Assembly: GCF_004364335.1 (NCBI RefSeq)
Contig: NZ_SOCR01000002.1
Span: forward strand, 124,001 to 188,000
Length of the DNA stretch: 64,000 nucleotides
Direction: 5' to 3'
Origin: Pseudomonas graminis
GTDB taxonomy: Bacteria; Pseudomonadota; Gammaproteobacteria; Pseudomonadales; Pseudomonadaceae
Shown here: positions 37,548 to 45,811 of the stretch, piece by piece
Numbering within the stretch: the first letter of the stretch is position 1
Layout of the letters: each line of letters opens with the position of its first letter
Made by a program: the position numbers and the translations under genes
The notes under the pieces: generated by a model
The model's database searches: none
Told to the model about the DNA's origin: nothing
Seen by the model: the letters and a program-made list of their open reading frames with translations, nothing else

Positions 37548-38333
37548 TCAGACCGCCGGATAGTCGCCCGTGCCTTCCGGCCACGGTGTCAGCAGCTCGA
37601 AGCCGGTCTCAGTCACCGCCACCATGTGTTCCCACTGCGCCGACAACGACTGGTCGCGGGTGAGCACGGTCCATCCATCGTCCAGCACATAGGTGCCCGG
37701 TTTACCGGCGTTGATCATCGGCTCGATGGTGAAGACCATGCCGGTCTTGAGTTTCAGCCCTTTGCCCGCCGCGCCGTAATGCAGCACTTGAGGCTCTTCG
37801 TGGTATTTACGACCGATGCCATGACCGCAGTATTCGCGAACCACGCTGAAGCCCTCGCGGTAGGCCACGCTCTGGATGGCATGGCCGATGTCGCCCAGCG
37901 TCGCACCGGGTTTCACTGCGTGTATCCCCGCCAGCGTCGCCTCGTACGTGGTTTCAACCAGGCGCCGGGCGAGCGGGCTGACCTCCCCGACGAAGTACAT
38001 GCGGCTGGTATCACCGAACCAGCCATCCTTGATGACCGCGACGTCGATATTGACGATGTCGCCGTCTTTGAGCACGTCTTCCGTTGAGGGGATGCCGTGG
38101 CAGACGACCGTGTTGGGCGAGATACAGGTGGTTTTGGTGAACCCGTGATAGCCAACGTTGGCAGGGATCACTTTCAGCTCGTTGACGATATACGCGTTGC
38201 AGATGTCATCCAGCGCTTCGGTGCTGATACCCGGCTTGACGTGCTCGGCAATCATCGCCAGCACGTCTGCGGCCAGACGCCCGGCCACGCGCAGCCCGAC
38301 CAGGTCGGCTTCGGTCTTGAGACTGATGCTCAT
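37548..38333 (-). CDS. map: Methionine aminopeptidase type I
   Basis: Removes N-terminal Met from new proteins. All five metal ligands are seen in order: IDVAVIKDGWFGDTSRMY (two Asp), CGHGIGRKYHEEPQV (His), MVFTIEPMIN (Glu) and QWEHMVAVTE (Glu), and HGIPS contains the substrate His. 261 residues is normal. It is not in the rpsB-tsf context where the housekeeping map usually lies, so it is probably a second copy. It overlaps the upstream ParD-like gene by four bases (ATGA), a tight two-gene operon. Confidence 0.93.
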   Translation of the reverse strand: MSISLKTEADLVGLRVAGRLAADVLAMIAEHVKPGISTEALDDICNAYIVNELKVIPANVGYHGFTKTTCISPNTVVCHGIPSTEDVLKDGDIVNIDVAVIKDGWFGDTSRMYFVGEVSPLARRLVETTYEATLAGIHAVKPGATLGDIGHAIQSVAYREGFSVVREYCGHGIGRKYHEEPQVLHYGAAGKGLKLKTGMVFTIEPMINAGKPGTYVLDDGWTVLTRDQSLSAQWEHMVAVTETGFELLTPWPEGTGDYPAV

Positions 38334-38584
38334 TGGGCCACCGCCCTGGCCGGAGCCAGATCCGGTACGAGGTCGCAGGGCTGAAGGCTCAACACGGCGC
38401 CGCCGGACGTTTCCGCGCGTATCAGCAACTGACAGATCTCGCTGTAATTCAGACCGGGGTGCAACTCGGCGAGCATGCCCACCCGCATCCAGTGCTCGGC
38501 CTGAGCATTAATGGAGCGACTCAGGGCCGCGCTGGCGCAACGAATGTTGGCGTGCATCTGTTCGGAAATTTTTACCAAGCCCAT
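38330..38584 (-). CDS. ParD-like antitoxin-family protein (84 aa)
   Basis: Starts MGLVKISEQMHANIRCASAA and continues LSRSINAQAEHWMRVGMLAEL and LNYSEICQLLIRAE. This is the ParD_like family, related to ribbon-helix-helix antitoxins. Its stop overlaps the map start, and no RelE/ParE-type toxin is adjacent; a Pseudomonas gene pair of this type with map is familiar. The ribosome site GAGAGG precedes the ATG at 38584. It may repress its own promoter through the phased repeats at 38601. What it does to Map is unknown. Confidence 0.82.
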   Translation of the reverse strand: MGLVKISEQMHANIRCASAALSRSINAQAEHWMRVGMLAELHPGLNYSEICQLLIRAETSGGAVLSLQPCDLVPDLAPARAVAQ

Positions 38585-38600
38585 AGCGACCTCTCGAAGA

Positions 38601-38628
38601 ATATACGGAGCATATACGTTCCATATAT
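38601..38628 (-). promoter_or_regulatory. Three phased ATATAY repeats before the ParD-like gene
   Basis: ATATACG, ATATACG and ATATAT begin at 38601, 38612 and 38623, each 11 bases apart, so they lie on the same DNA face. They end 16 bases before the start codon at 38584, in the promoter zone. Probable operator of a ribbon-helix-helix regulator, possibly the ParD-like protein. Confidence 0.55.
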
Positions 38629-38673
38629 TTTTTCGCAACCGGCGCTGGTTATTCCTCTACGCAAACCGCGACC

Positions 38674-39018
38674 CTATGCAGAGCGGGAAAACTCCGTCGC
38701 GCACTCGGAAAGCGACGTAGCCAACTGCGAGATCGCCTCGCGATCCTCTTCACTAAGCGCCCGGTAATGCGTAATGACCGCCCGTTCGGCTTCGTTCAGT
38801 GTGTCGGTGGCGATGGGCGTGCGCTCACCCGAGAGCACGTAGATGACGTCGATGCCTTTTTTGCCAAGCGCCGCCAGGTAATCCGAACGCGGAATACGTT
38901 CACCGCTTTCATATTTGCCTTGTGCATTGGCCTCTACACCACCGATGGCACCGAAGTCCTGTTGCGACAGCCCGAGCCGTTTGCGTTCTTCTTTCAGACG
39001 TGAGCCGAGATCTTTCAT
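38674..39018 (-). CDS. XRE-family helix-turn-helix regulator (114 aa)
   Basis: The DNA-binding domain MKDLGSRLKEERKRLGLSQQ / DFGAIGGVEANAQGKYESGE / IPRSDYLAALGKKGIDVIYV (given in pieces) ends in VLSGERTP, the hallmark of many phage-like XRE repressors in Pseudomonas. The C-terminal part TLNEAERAVITHYRALSEED is a helical tail. It lies upstream of, and on the same strand as, the ParD-like gene with a 90-base gap. It could regulate that operon, or be a prophage relic; no phage genes are near. Confidence 0.85.
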   Translation of the reverse strand: MKDLGSRLKEERKRLGLSQQDFGAIGGVEANAQGKYESGERIPRSDYLAALGKKGIDVIYVLSGERTPIATDTLNEAERAVITHYRALSEEDREAISQLATSLSECATEFSRSA

Positions 39019-39210
39019 AAACGAGGGTCCTGAAATTGACTATGTTCAAAGAGCAAGACCCCATTGGTCCGAGGGAGTTGCGCCCTTGGGCTCATTTGGT
39101 CAATCTTCCGAATTGACGGCTCAAGGAATCCCTTTGATGGCCGATAGGTTCTGATGTAGAGCTATTCTTTTGAATGGCAGCCCGATTTCTGTAGTTCGGA
39201 GAACCAGACA

Positions 39211-39366
39211 ATGATTTCTTTCTTACTGGGTTGGTTGGCGTTATCGGCCGCGGGCACATTGATCGCCCTGGCGATGATTCGAATCGGCAAAGCGCGCCAG
39301 CCGGACGCAGACGACACAGTGGCCGGTCAGACGCCCGTCCTGGTTCTGGTCCGGTTCAAGCCCTGA
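39211..39366 (+). CDS. Possible small membrane protein (51 aa)
   Basis: Frame MISFLLGWLALSAAGTLIAL with one membrane helix and a tail with charged residues (GKARQPDADDT). GGAG lies nine bases before the ATG. Good coding appearance for a short Pseudomonas membrane protein but no family recognised. Convergent with the SOS-boxed gene at 39408. Confidence 0.45.
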   Translation: MISFLLGWLALSAAGTLIALAMIRIGKARQPDADDTVAGQTPVLVLVRFKP

Positions 39367-39407
39367 ATCCCGTCCCGGCGGTCGCTCCGCGAGCACGCCC
39401 TCCGAGA

Positions 39408-39656
39408 TCACTCCCCGGCGAGCTGACCCTGTTCAGTCCCATAGCCGCCAGCGATGCCTGTGGCAAAGCCCGTTGAATGGCCGGCGCTGGATGGCACAAA
39501 CGCCAGGTCGGCCTGACTGGCGTTGAACTGGCGAAGTCCCGATGCCAGGGCAAGAAAATCCTCACGCTGCATCTCGTTGCCCCACACGCTGCTGAACGAC
39601 GATTCGTTTTTCTGTGCAGCGAATTCCTGACGGGTGTTGACTTGATTGGTCTGCAT
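39408..39656 (-). CDS. SOS-box controlled protein of unknown function (82 aa)
   Basis: Starts MQTNQVNTRQEFAAQKNESS and contains SSVWGNEMQREDFLALASGL, then AFVPSSAGHSTGFATGIAGG. The N-half is polar and helical; the tail is Gly/Ser-rich. No signal peptide, membrane helix or known domain. A 20-base LexA site in near-consensus form lies 22 bases upstream of the ATG at 39656, so it should be induced by DNA damage. The longer frame reading through the LexA site is rejected. No partner gene is in the same operon. Confidence 0.7.
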   Translation of the reverse strand: MQTNQVNTRQEFAAQKNESSFSSVWGNEMQREDFLALASGLRQFNASQADLAFVPSSAGHSTGFATGIAGGYGTEQGQLAGE

Positions 39657-39678
39657 GGCCGCTCTCTTCTTCTCGATA

Positions 39679-39694
39679 CTGTTTAAACATACAG
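39679..39694 (-). promoter_or_regulatory. LexA box of the 82-residue gene
   Basis: CTGTTTAAACATACAG lies inside TACTGTTTAAACATACAGTA, which agrees with the E. coli consensus TACTGTATATATATACAGTA at all end positions. The core is CTGT-N8-ACAG. Located 22 bases before the start codon at 39656. Confidence 0.92.
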
Positions 39695-39818
39695 TATTTT
39701 CAACGCCTCTCGAACGCAAGTCCTGTTGCGACGAATGGTCATTGGGACCACCGCGGAAATGGTGGCTATTCACAGCCCTCTTCCTGCCGTCACTCGTGCC
39801 GAATCCGAAGCCAGACGC

Positions 39819-40850
39819 CTAAACCCGGGCCAGGGCCTCCAGCCGATCAAGATCATCTGCCGACAACACAATCCCGTCCTTCAACGAACGCTCACGCTGA
39901 CGATAACGGCGATCGCCCGGCATGCGCTGCTGGCCGACGCCGTGCATCTGCCGGACCAGTTCCTCGCTGCGCTCGGCAAACGCCTGACCACTGCCCTTGT
40001 CCGGATCGATGACGATGATCACCTGACCGGTCCAGGGGGTTTGCGCTCCGGGAGACGTCGACATGTCGAACTCGAAGGAGAAATGACCGCCGGTGAGCGC
40101 GGCGGAAAGCAGCTCTACCATCATCGACAGCGCCGATCCCTTGTACCCCCCGAATGGCAACAAAGCACCGCCGTCGAGGATGGCTTTCGGGTCTTCGGTC
40201 GGCTCGCCGTTGCGGTCGACGCCCATCCCCGGCGGGAGCATGCGCTCCTCTCGGGCGGCAATCTGCACGTCGCCGTGGGCGATGGCGCTGGTGGCCATAT
40301 CGAAAACGATAGGCTGACCGTCGGCGCGTGGCGCGGCGAACGCGATGGGGTTGGTGCCGAACAAGGGTTTTTGCGCATCGTGGGGCACGACGCAGGTCAT
40401 GCTATTGACCACGCTCAATGCCACCAACCCTTCCTGGGCGAACGGCTCGACATCCGGCCACAACGCGGCGAAGTGATGGGAGTTGCGGATGGCCAGAATG
40501 GCGATCCCTGCGCTCCGTGCCTTCTCCATGACGAGGCCCTTGGCCGCCTGCATCGCCGGCTGGGCAAAGCCGCCCATGGCATCGACGCGCACAAACGCTG
40601 CACCGACGTCCTCGACCTTCGGTTCGGCCTGACCGTCAACCCAACCGGCTGCCAGCGATGACAGATATCCCTTGATGCGGAAGATGCCGTGGCTGTGAGA
40701 GCCATCGCGCTCGGCGGCCGCGCAGTTGGCGGCCAGCACCCGTGCGACTTCGGGCGAGGTGCCGTGGCGCACGAAGATCTGCCGCAGCAGCTCTGTCAGA
40801 TCGGCAAAGGAAATCGTCCGGGTGGTCCGGCTGTCATGGGTGCAAGGCAT
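39819..40850 (-). CDS. dpkA: Ldh-family delta1-piperideine-2-carboxylate/pyrroline-2-carboxylate reductase
   Basis: Member of the malate/L-lactate dehydrogenase-like (Ldh_2) NADPH oxidoreductases. Signatures: AERDGSHSHGIFRIKGYL (catalytic His region), NSHHFAALWPDVEPFA, and GGYKGSALSMMVELLS (coenzyme site). Its 343 residues match DpkA of P. syringae, which reduces cyclic imines from D-lysine or D-proline to L-pipecolate or L-proline. The divergent neighbour is an FAD D-amino-acid dehydrogenase-like gene that could supply the imine. Other Ldh_2 members (ureidoglycolate or sulfolactate dehydrogenases) are less likely in this context. Confidence 0.78.
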   Translation of the reverse strand: MPCTHDSRTTRTISFADLTELLRQIFVRHGTSPEVARVLAANCAAAERDGSHSHGIFRIKGYLSSLAAGWVDGQAEPKVEDVGAAFVRVDAMGGFAQPAMQAAKGLVMEKARSAGIAILAIRNSHHFAALWPDVEPFAQEGLVALSVVNSMTCVVPHDAQKPLFGTNPIAFAAPRADGQPIVFDMATSAIAHGDVQIAAREERMLPPGMGVDRNGEPTEDPKAILDGGALLPFGGYKGSALSMMVELLSAALTGGHFSFEFDMSTSPGAQTPWTGQVIIVIDPDKGSGQAFAERSEELVRQMHGVGQQRMPGDRRYRQRERSLKDGIVLSADDLDRLEALARV

Positions 40851-41033
40851 CTGAAGCTCCGTTGTGATTATTGGATGTGGAAGCGAAACAGAATCGGCGG
40901 GCGTCTGCAGGGCTCTTTCTGGAGAATGCTTGTTCCAGAGTAAGGCGCAGTAACAAGCGGGTAAACTGCAAGCTCGAGCAATGACCGCCCTGCGCTCAAC
41001 CGAACCCTGCCCTCACCGAACAAGGACCGCTCA

Positions 41034-42302
41034 ATGGATTCGCTGACCGCTGGTAGCCAAACCGTGAATTGCCAAACCGTCGTCCTCGGCGCCGGTATCG
41101 TCGGCGTCTGTTCTGCGCTGCACCTGCAAGCGGCAGGCCAGCGAGTCGTCTTGCTGGACCGGGATGAGCCAGGCGCTGGCACCAGCCACGGCAATGCCGG
41201 CCTCATCGAACGCTCCAGCATCGTCCCGTATGCCTTTCCCCGTGAGTGGTCGCGGCTGGCGAGTTATGCGCTGAACCGGCAATCTTCCATGCGCTTCAGC
41301 CCGGCCTGGCTGCCGAAGATCGCCCTTTGGCTGTTTCAGTACTGGCAGAACTCCTCGCCCGCCAACCTGGCCAGCGCCAGCCGCGCAATGCTGCCGCTGA
41401 TTGAACGCTGCGTGAGCGAGCATGACCTGCTCGCCGACGCGTCAGGCATGACCTCGCTGATCCGCGCCAAGGGCTGGATCGAGTTCTATCGCGACCAGGC
41501 GGAATTGGATCTGGCGGTGGCCGACGCCCGGACTTATGACCGTCACGGGCTGCGCTACGAGGTACTTGATGCGAGCCAGTTGCGCCAGCGCGAGCCTCAT
41601 CTGAGTGGTGCGCTGGGCGCCATTCACTGGCTCGACCCGAAAAGCGTGAGCGATCCCGGTGCATTGGTCCGCGGTTATGCCGCGCTGTTCGTCGAGCGCG
41701 GCGGCGTGTTGCTCAAGGGCGACGCGGGCAGCCTTTGTCAGCAAAAAGACGGCTGGCAGGTGAAGACCCGCGAGGGGCTCGTGCAGGCGCAAAACGCGGT
41801 AGTGGCGCTGGGGCCGCAATCGGCAGAGGTGACGGCACGCTTTGGATACCGCATCCCCCTGGGGATCAAGCGCGGCTATCACATGCATTACGCGGCAAAC
41901 CCGGATGCACCGTTGCAGCACTCGATCATCGACGCCCAGGCGGGGTATGTGCTGGCGCCCATGGCGCGGGGGATTCGCCTGACCACCGGCGTTGAGTTCA
42001 CCGCGCCGGACGCGCCCATCAACGAGATCCAGCTGCGCCGCTGCGAAGCCATCGCCCGAAAGCTCTATCCCTTGGGAGAGAGGCTGGACGCCGAACCCTG
42101 GCTGGGTCGCCGGCCCTGCTTGCCGGACATGCGCCCGGTCATCGGGCCGGCGGCTTCGCACACAGGGCTGTGGTTCAATTTTGGGCACGCCCATCATGGC
42201 CTGACGCTCGGCCCGGTCACTGGCCGATTGTTGGCGGAAATGATGACTGGTGCTACGCCGTTTACCGATCCGGCGCCTTATGCCCCCGAGCGGTTCAAGT
42301 AA
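41034..42302 (+). CDS. FAD-dependent D-amino-acid dehydrogenase, DadA-like
   Basis: The N-terminal Rossmann motif VVLGAGIVGVCSALHLQAAG binds FAD, and AGTSHGNAGLIERSS follows as in DadA. C-terminal LWFNFGHAHHGLTLGPVTGR closes the FAD site. 422 residues is right for DAO-family dehydrogenases that oxidise D-amino acids to keto or cyclic imino acids and feed electrons to the membrane. It lies divergent from the dpkA-like gene (183 bases), so both could act on D-lysine, D-proline or similar. A start inside the leader (NCQTVVLG) is possible. Substrate not proven. Confidence 0.85.
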   Translation: MDSLTAGSQTVNCQTVVLGAGIVGVCSALHLQAAGQRVVLLDRDEPGAGTSHGNAGLIERSSIVPYAFPREWSRLASYALNRQSSMRFSPAWLPKIALWLFQYWQNSSPANLASASRAMLPLIERCVSEHDLLADASGMTSLIRAKGWIEFYRDQAELDLAVADARTYDRHGLRYEVLDASQLRQREPHLSGALGAIHWLDPKSVSDPGALVRGYAALFVERGGVLLKGDAGSLCQQKDGWQVKTREGLVQAQNAVVALGPQSAEVTARFGYRIPLGIKRGYHMHYAANPDAPLQHSIIDAQAGYVLAPMARGIRLTTGVEFTAPDAPINEIQLRRCEAIARKLYPLGERLDAEPWLGRRPCLPDMRPVIGPAASHTGLWFNFGHAHHGLTLGPVTGRLLAEMMTGATPFTDPAPYAPERFK

Positions 42303-42327
42303 ACCGTAGCGCGCCGCGCACCGCTGA

Positions 42328-42759
42328 CTAATCCGCCTGCAAGCGTTTCTGGAAGAACAGCCGCTGGTGCCCCGGCGGATAGTCATCCAACTGACCAAAC
42401 TGCTCATAGCCATGCTTGCGATAAAACTCAGGCGCCTGGAAATCAAAGGTGTCGAGCCACACGCCGACGCAGCCCCGGTCCCGGGCGAGGTCCTCGGCCA
42501 TCACCATCAACTGGCTGCCCATGCGCTGGCCCCGGGCCTGTTCAGGCACGACCAGCAGTTCGATGAACAGCCAGCTGTAAAGGATTCGGCCATGCAGGCC
42601 GCCGAGCACGGCATCGGTCTGCTCATCCCGGACAAACAGCGCAAATTTTTCTGACTTGCCGTCGCCGGCCATGGCTGCGTTGTAATCCCTCAGAGGCTCA
42701 AGGATCTGCAGGCGTTCATCTTCAGAGGGGTTGGATTTGAATTCGATCCGGACACTCAT
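42328..42759 (-). CDS. GNAT-family N-acetyltransferase (143 aa)
   Basis: Acetyl-CoA site motif PEQARGQRMGSQLMVMAED (pattern RGxxxG) and the C-terminal motif PEFYRKHGYEQFGQLDDYP, FFQKRLQ. AGGAAG lies six bases before the ATG at 42759. The protein is close to small-molecule or antibiotic-type GNATs such as those with LHGRILYSWLFIELLVV. No operon partner. Substrate unknown. Confidence 0.85.
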   Translation of the reverse strand: MSVRIEFKSNPSEDERLQILEPLRDYNAAMAGDGKSEKFALFVRDEQTDAVLGGLHGRILYSWLFIELLVVPEQARGQRMGSQLMVMAEDLARDRGCVGVWLDTFDFQAPEFYRKHGYEQFGQLDDYPPGHQRLFFQKRLQAD

Positions 42760-42916
42760 GCGTCGCTTCCTGCTGACGGTAATGGGGACGCCAAGGTTGT
42801 CGGATCTACAGGAGGGAGTAAAGCGGCGAAGGGTTAAAGCAAAAAAGTAGCGAGGGGTTGGTGTGAATGGTCGTGGAAGCCCGGAGGCTTCCACACGCGC
42901 TCAAGCGCAGGGTCGA

Positions 42917-43183
42917 TCAGTCTTTCTGATCGCGCAGCACGTTGCCGGAGGTGCCGTCGATGCGGAATTCGTAAGTCAGGCTGTCCGCTTTGCGGCCTTC
43001 GCCTTCCCAGTAGCCATTGTCGTCGGCTTCGATCTTGTAGATCTGGGTGTAACCCGCCGACTTGGCTTTTTCGATCGCTTTTTCGATGGTGATCCAGCCA
43101 GCGCCTGGTTTGTCCGCCAGGGCGAACTGTGCGGTGGTCAGGGCAGCGGTGGCGAGAACGGCAGCGGTAAGTTTCTTGATCAT
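42917..43183 (-). CDS. Exported PepSY-domain protein (88 aa)
   Basis: The signal peptide MIKKLTAAVLATAALTTAQF (cleavage after ALA) precedes a single PepSY domain: ITIEKAIEKAKSAGYTQIYK, YWEGEGRKADSLTYEFRIDG, TSGNVLRDQKD. PepSY domains inhibit or bind peptidases and often lie next to PhoQ-like kinases, but none is near here. GGAG precedes the ATG. The gene is monocistronic. Confidence 0.88.
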   Translation of the reverse strand: MIKKLTAAVLATAALTTAQFALADKPGAGWITIEKAIEKAKSAGYTQIYKIEADDNGYWEGEGRKADSLTYEFRIDGTSGNVLRDQKD

Positions 43184-43332
43184 GATTGAACTCCATTTCC
43201 CTTTTCGGGCTTTTTAAAGGCGAATTTTTGGAGTTCGTGACCGGAAAAATAGTTCAGCCGGGGTTTGTAACCGCTTGATGCTGCCGAATGAATGCCACCG
43301 CCGACACTGGCTGAATGCTGCGCTGACGCGGA

Positions 43333-43521
43333 TCAGCGCTTGACCTTGCGCCGCAGCACGCCGTTCAACACCACCACGACGACGGCGACAAAGATCGCGA
43401 TGTACTGAAAGGTCTTTTCGCTGAGCACGCCGGTGGTCTGCAGATGGGACAGGCCAAGCATGATCGCCAGAACGCTCAAGGCGATGATGATCGAATAAAT
43501 CAGACGCTGTTTGTTGGTCAT
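43333..43521 (-). CDS. Small two-helix membrane protein (62 aa)
   Basis: Begins MTNKQRLIYSIIIALSVLAI and has helices at about residues 8-26 and 37-55 (FQYIAIFVAVVVVVLNGVL), with a basic end RRKVKR. AGGAATCC supports the ATG at 43521. I recognise no family. It is divergent from the Kef-type antiporter gene; its promoter and that of the antiporter lie within 263 bases. Confidence 0.65.
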   Translation of the reverse strand: MTNKQRLIYSIIIALSVLAIMLGLSHLQTTGVLSEKTFQYIAIFVAVVVVVLNGVLRRKVKR

Positions 43522-43784
43522 TGCGGGATTCCTGAAAACCGGTGGAGATGTGGGCGCGGTGCAACTGCGCGGACATGGTACCTGCTCAAGTAGGCGCTGG
43601 CACGCCAGCGCCCGCATCGGCGCTGCGCCAGGGCTGCGACGAAGCGTCTCGGCCGCTGATGCCCGTCACTTTCACGTGGTTTAATACGCGCACTTTTCAG
43701 TCGCTTAAGCGTTTCAGGGCGGTAGGACGGGTCCGCAAAAAACGCATAATTCGTCCTTTGCCCTCATTCAACAAGGAGTTCCCA

Positions 43785-45617
43785 ATGCCCCATGAAGGCA
43801 GCCTGTTGCAGGCCGCAGTCGTGTTCCTGCTCGCCGCCGTTCTCACGGTTCCTCTGGCCAAACGCCTGCAACTGGGCGCCGTGATCGGTTACCTGATCGC
43901 GGGTGTGATCATCGGCCCGTCTTGCCTCGGCCTGATCGGCGACCCGCAAAGCGTCGCGCATATCTCCGAGCTGGGCGTGGTGCTGCTGTTGTTCATCATT
44001 GGCCTGGAGTTGTCGCCCCGACGCCTCTGGACCATGCGCAAATCGGTGTTCGGTGTCGGCCTGGCGCAGGTGCTGTTCACGGGCGTGGCCATCGGCGCGG
44101 TCGCGTTGCTGGGCTTCAATCAGCCGCTCAACAGCGCCGTGGTACTCGGCCTGGGGCTGGCGCTGTCGTCGACCGCGTTTGGCTTGCAAAGCCTGGCCGA
44201 GCGCAAGGAGCTCAACGCGCCCCACGGTCGCCTGGCCTTCGCCATTTTGCTGTTCCAGGACATCGCGGCCATTCCACTGATCGCCCTGGTGCCGATGCTG
44301 GCGGGCGGTTCCCACGATGCCAGTTCCGGCGATTCCCTGCGCCACGGCCTGCAAGTGCTCGGTGGCATCGCCATTGTCGTGGTCGGCGGTCGCTACCTGC
44401 TGCGGCCGGTGTTCCGCATCGTCGCCAAAACCAAACTTCAGGAAGTCTCCACCGCAACGGCGTTGCTGGTGGTGATCGGCACGGCGTGGCTGATGGACCT
44501 GGTGGGCGTGTCCATGGCACTGGGGGCGTTTCTGGCCGGCCTGCTGCTGGCGGACTCCGAATACCGCCATGAGCTGGAAGCGCAGATCGAGCCGTTCAAA
44601 GGCCTGCTGCTGGGGTTGTTCTTCATCAGCGTCGGCATGGGCGCCAACATCGGCTTGCTGATCAACTCGCCGTTCACCGTGCTGGGCCTGACGCTGCTGC
44701 TGATTGGTTTGAAACTGCCGCTGCTGTTCTTCGTCGGCCGTCTGGCAGGCGGGTTGGGCAAGCAAAGCGCGCTGCGCCTCGGGCTGGTCCTGGCGGCGGG
44801 CGGTGAATTTGCTTTCGTGGTGTTCAAGATCGGCCGCGATCAGGGCCTGTTCGATGCCGCGCTGTACGACACCCTGGTACTGACGATCACCCTGTCGATG
44901 GCGCTGACGCCGCTGTTGCTGCTGGTCATGTCGCGCTGGCTGAAACCCAAGCCGGTGGTCAAGGAAGTGCCAGCCGAGTACAAGGCAATCGAATCCGATA
45001 ACCCGCGTGTGGTCATCGCCGGCATGGGCCGGATGGGGCAGATCGTTGCGCGTATCCTGCGCGCCCAGAACATCCCGTTCATTGCGCTGGACACGTCGGT
45101 GGAAACCATCGAGTTCACCCGCAGCTTCGGTAATGTGCCGGTGTTCTACGGTGACCCCCTGCGACCGGAAATCCTCCGCGCGGCGAAGGTGGACCAGGCC
45201 GAATATTTTGTCATCGCCACAGACGACCCGGACACCAACATCAAAACCGCCGAGCTGGTGCGCAGGCTGTATCCGCACATGAAGATCATCGCCCGTGCCC
45301 GTAACCGTCAGCACGTCCACCGCCTGCTGGATCTGGACGCCGAGGCGGTGCGGGAGACGTTCTATTCAAGCCTGGAAATGACCCGCCGCACGTTGATCGG
45401 GCTGGGCCTGAGTGAAGCCCAGGCGGCCGCGCGCATCGATCGATTCAAGCGCCATGACGAACAAGTGCTCAATCGTCAGCACTTGATCTACGACGACGCC
45501 GCGAAGGTCATGCAAAGCGCGCTGGAAGCACGGACCGAACTGTCCGAGCTGTTCGAGTCCGACCGGATGGACGAGGAAGCGAGTGAAGCGCAGCCTGCAG
45601 CGAAGGCTAGACAGTAG
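43785..45617 (+). CDS. CPA2 monovalent cation:proton antiporter, KefB/KefC-like
   Basis: A 610-residue glutathione-regulated-efflux-type antiporter. The membrane part (about 1-385) has the family core VIGYLIAGVIIGPSCLGLI, ELGVVLLLFIIGLELSPRRL and FQDIAAIPLIAL with its ion-binding Asp. The cytoplasmic TrkA-N/RCK domain begins with VVIAGMGRMGQIVARILRAQ (NAD/ligand site) near residue 408 and is followed by a helical tail. In E. coli Kef proteins export K+ and acidify the cell in response to electrophiles. AAGGAG precedes the ATG. No KefF/KefG ancillary flavoprotein gene is adjacent. Confidence 0.92.
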   Translation: MPHEGSLLQAAVVFLLAAVLTVPLAKRLQLGAVIGYLIAGVIIGPSCLGLIGDPQSVAHISELGVVLLLFIIGLELSPRRLWTMRKSVFGVGLAQVLFTGVAIGAVALLGFNQPLNSAVVLGLGLALSSTAFGLQSLAERKELNAPHGRLAFAILLFQDIAAIPLIALVPMLAGGSHDASSGDSLRHGLQVLGGIAIVVVGGRYLLRPVFRIVAKTKLQEVSTATALLVVIGTAWLMDLVGVSMALGAFLAGLLLADSEYRHELEAQIEPFKGLLLGLFFISVGMGANIGLLINSPFTVLGLTLLLIGLKLPLLFFVGRLAGGLGKQSALRLGLVLAAGGEFAFVVFKIGRDQGLFDAALYDTLVLTITLSMALTPLLLLVMSRWLKPKPVVKEVPAEYKAIESDNPRVVIAGMGRMGQIVARILRAQNIPFIALDTSVETIEFTRSFGNVPVFYGDPLRPEILRAAKVDQAEYFVIATDDPDTNIKTAELVRRLYPHMKIIARARNRQHVHRLLDLDAEAVRETFYSSLEMTRRTLIGLGLSEAQAAARIDRFKRHDEQVLNRQHLIYDDAAKVMQSALEARTELSELFESDRMDEEASEAQPAAKARQ

Positions 45618-45642
45618 GTCCTTCGGTTGAACCGAGAACACC

Positions 45643-45732
45643 TGTAGGAGCGCGCTTGCCCGCGAAGGCGGTGTGTCAGGTGGCATATTCGGCCGCAGGA
45701 TGAATGCTTTCGCGGGCAAGCGCGCTCCTACA
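45643..45732. repeat. Inverted pair of REP elements
   Basis: TGTAGGAGCGCGCTTGCCCGC at 45643 and its near-exact complement ending at 45732 are 42 bases apart. This is the common Pseudomonas REP sequence, here as an inverted (BIME-like) pair between the antiporter gene and the moeA end. REP copies are dispersed by REP-associated transposases and can stall mRNA decay. Confidence 0.92.
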
Positions 45733-45780
45733 CAATTCTTCGTATGACGCTGGTCTTTCGTCGACCCGAGGACCATTGCC

Positions 45781-45808
45781 GAATGAGCTTTCGACCGAAA
45801 GCTCATTC
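45781..45808. repeat. Perfect 13-base inverted repeat at the end of moeA
   Basis: GAATGAGCTTTCG and its exact complement are two bases apart and end four bases from the moeA stop. The very stable hairpin has no clear T-run. It probably terminates or protects the minus-strand moaB-moeA mRNA. Confidence 0.7.
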
Positions 45809-45811
45809 TCT

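Noticed and set aside
43764..45320. 518-codon open frame opposite the Kef-like antiporter
   Set aside because: Gln/His/Arg-rich composition typical of antisense frames in GC-rich coding DNA; the antiporter is clear.
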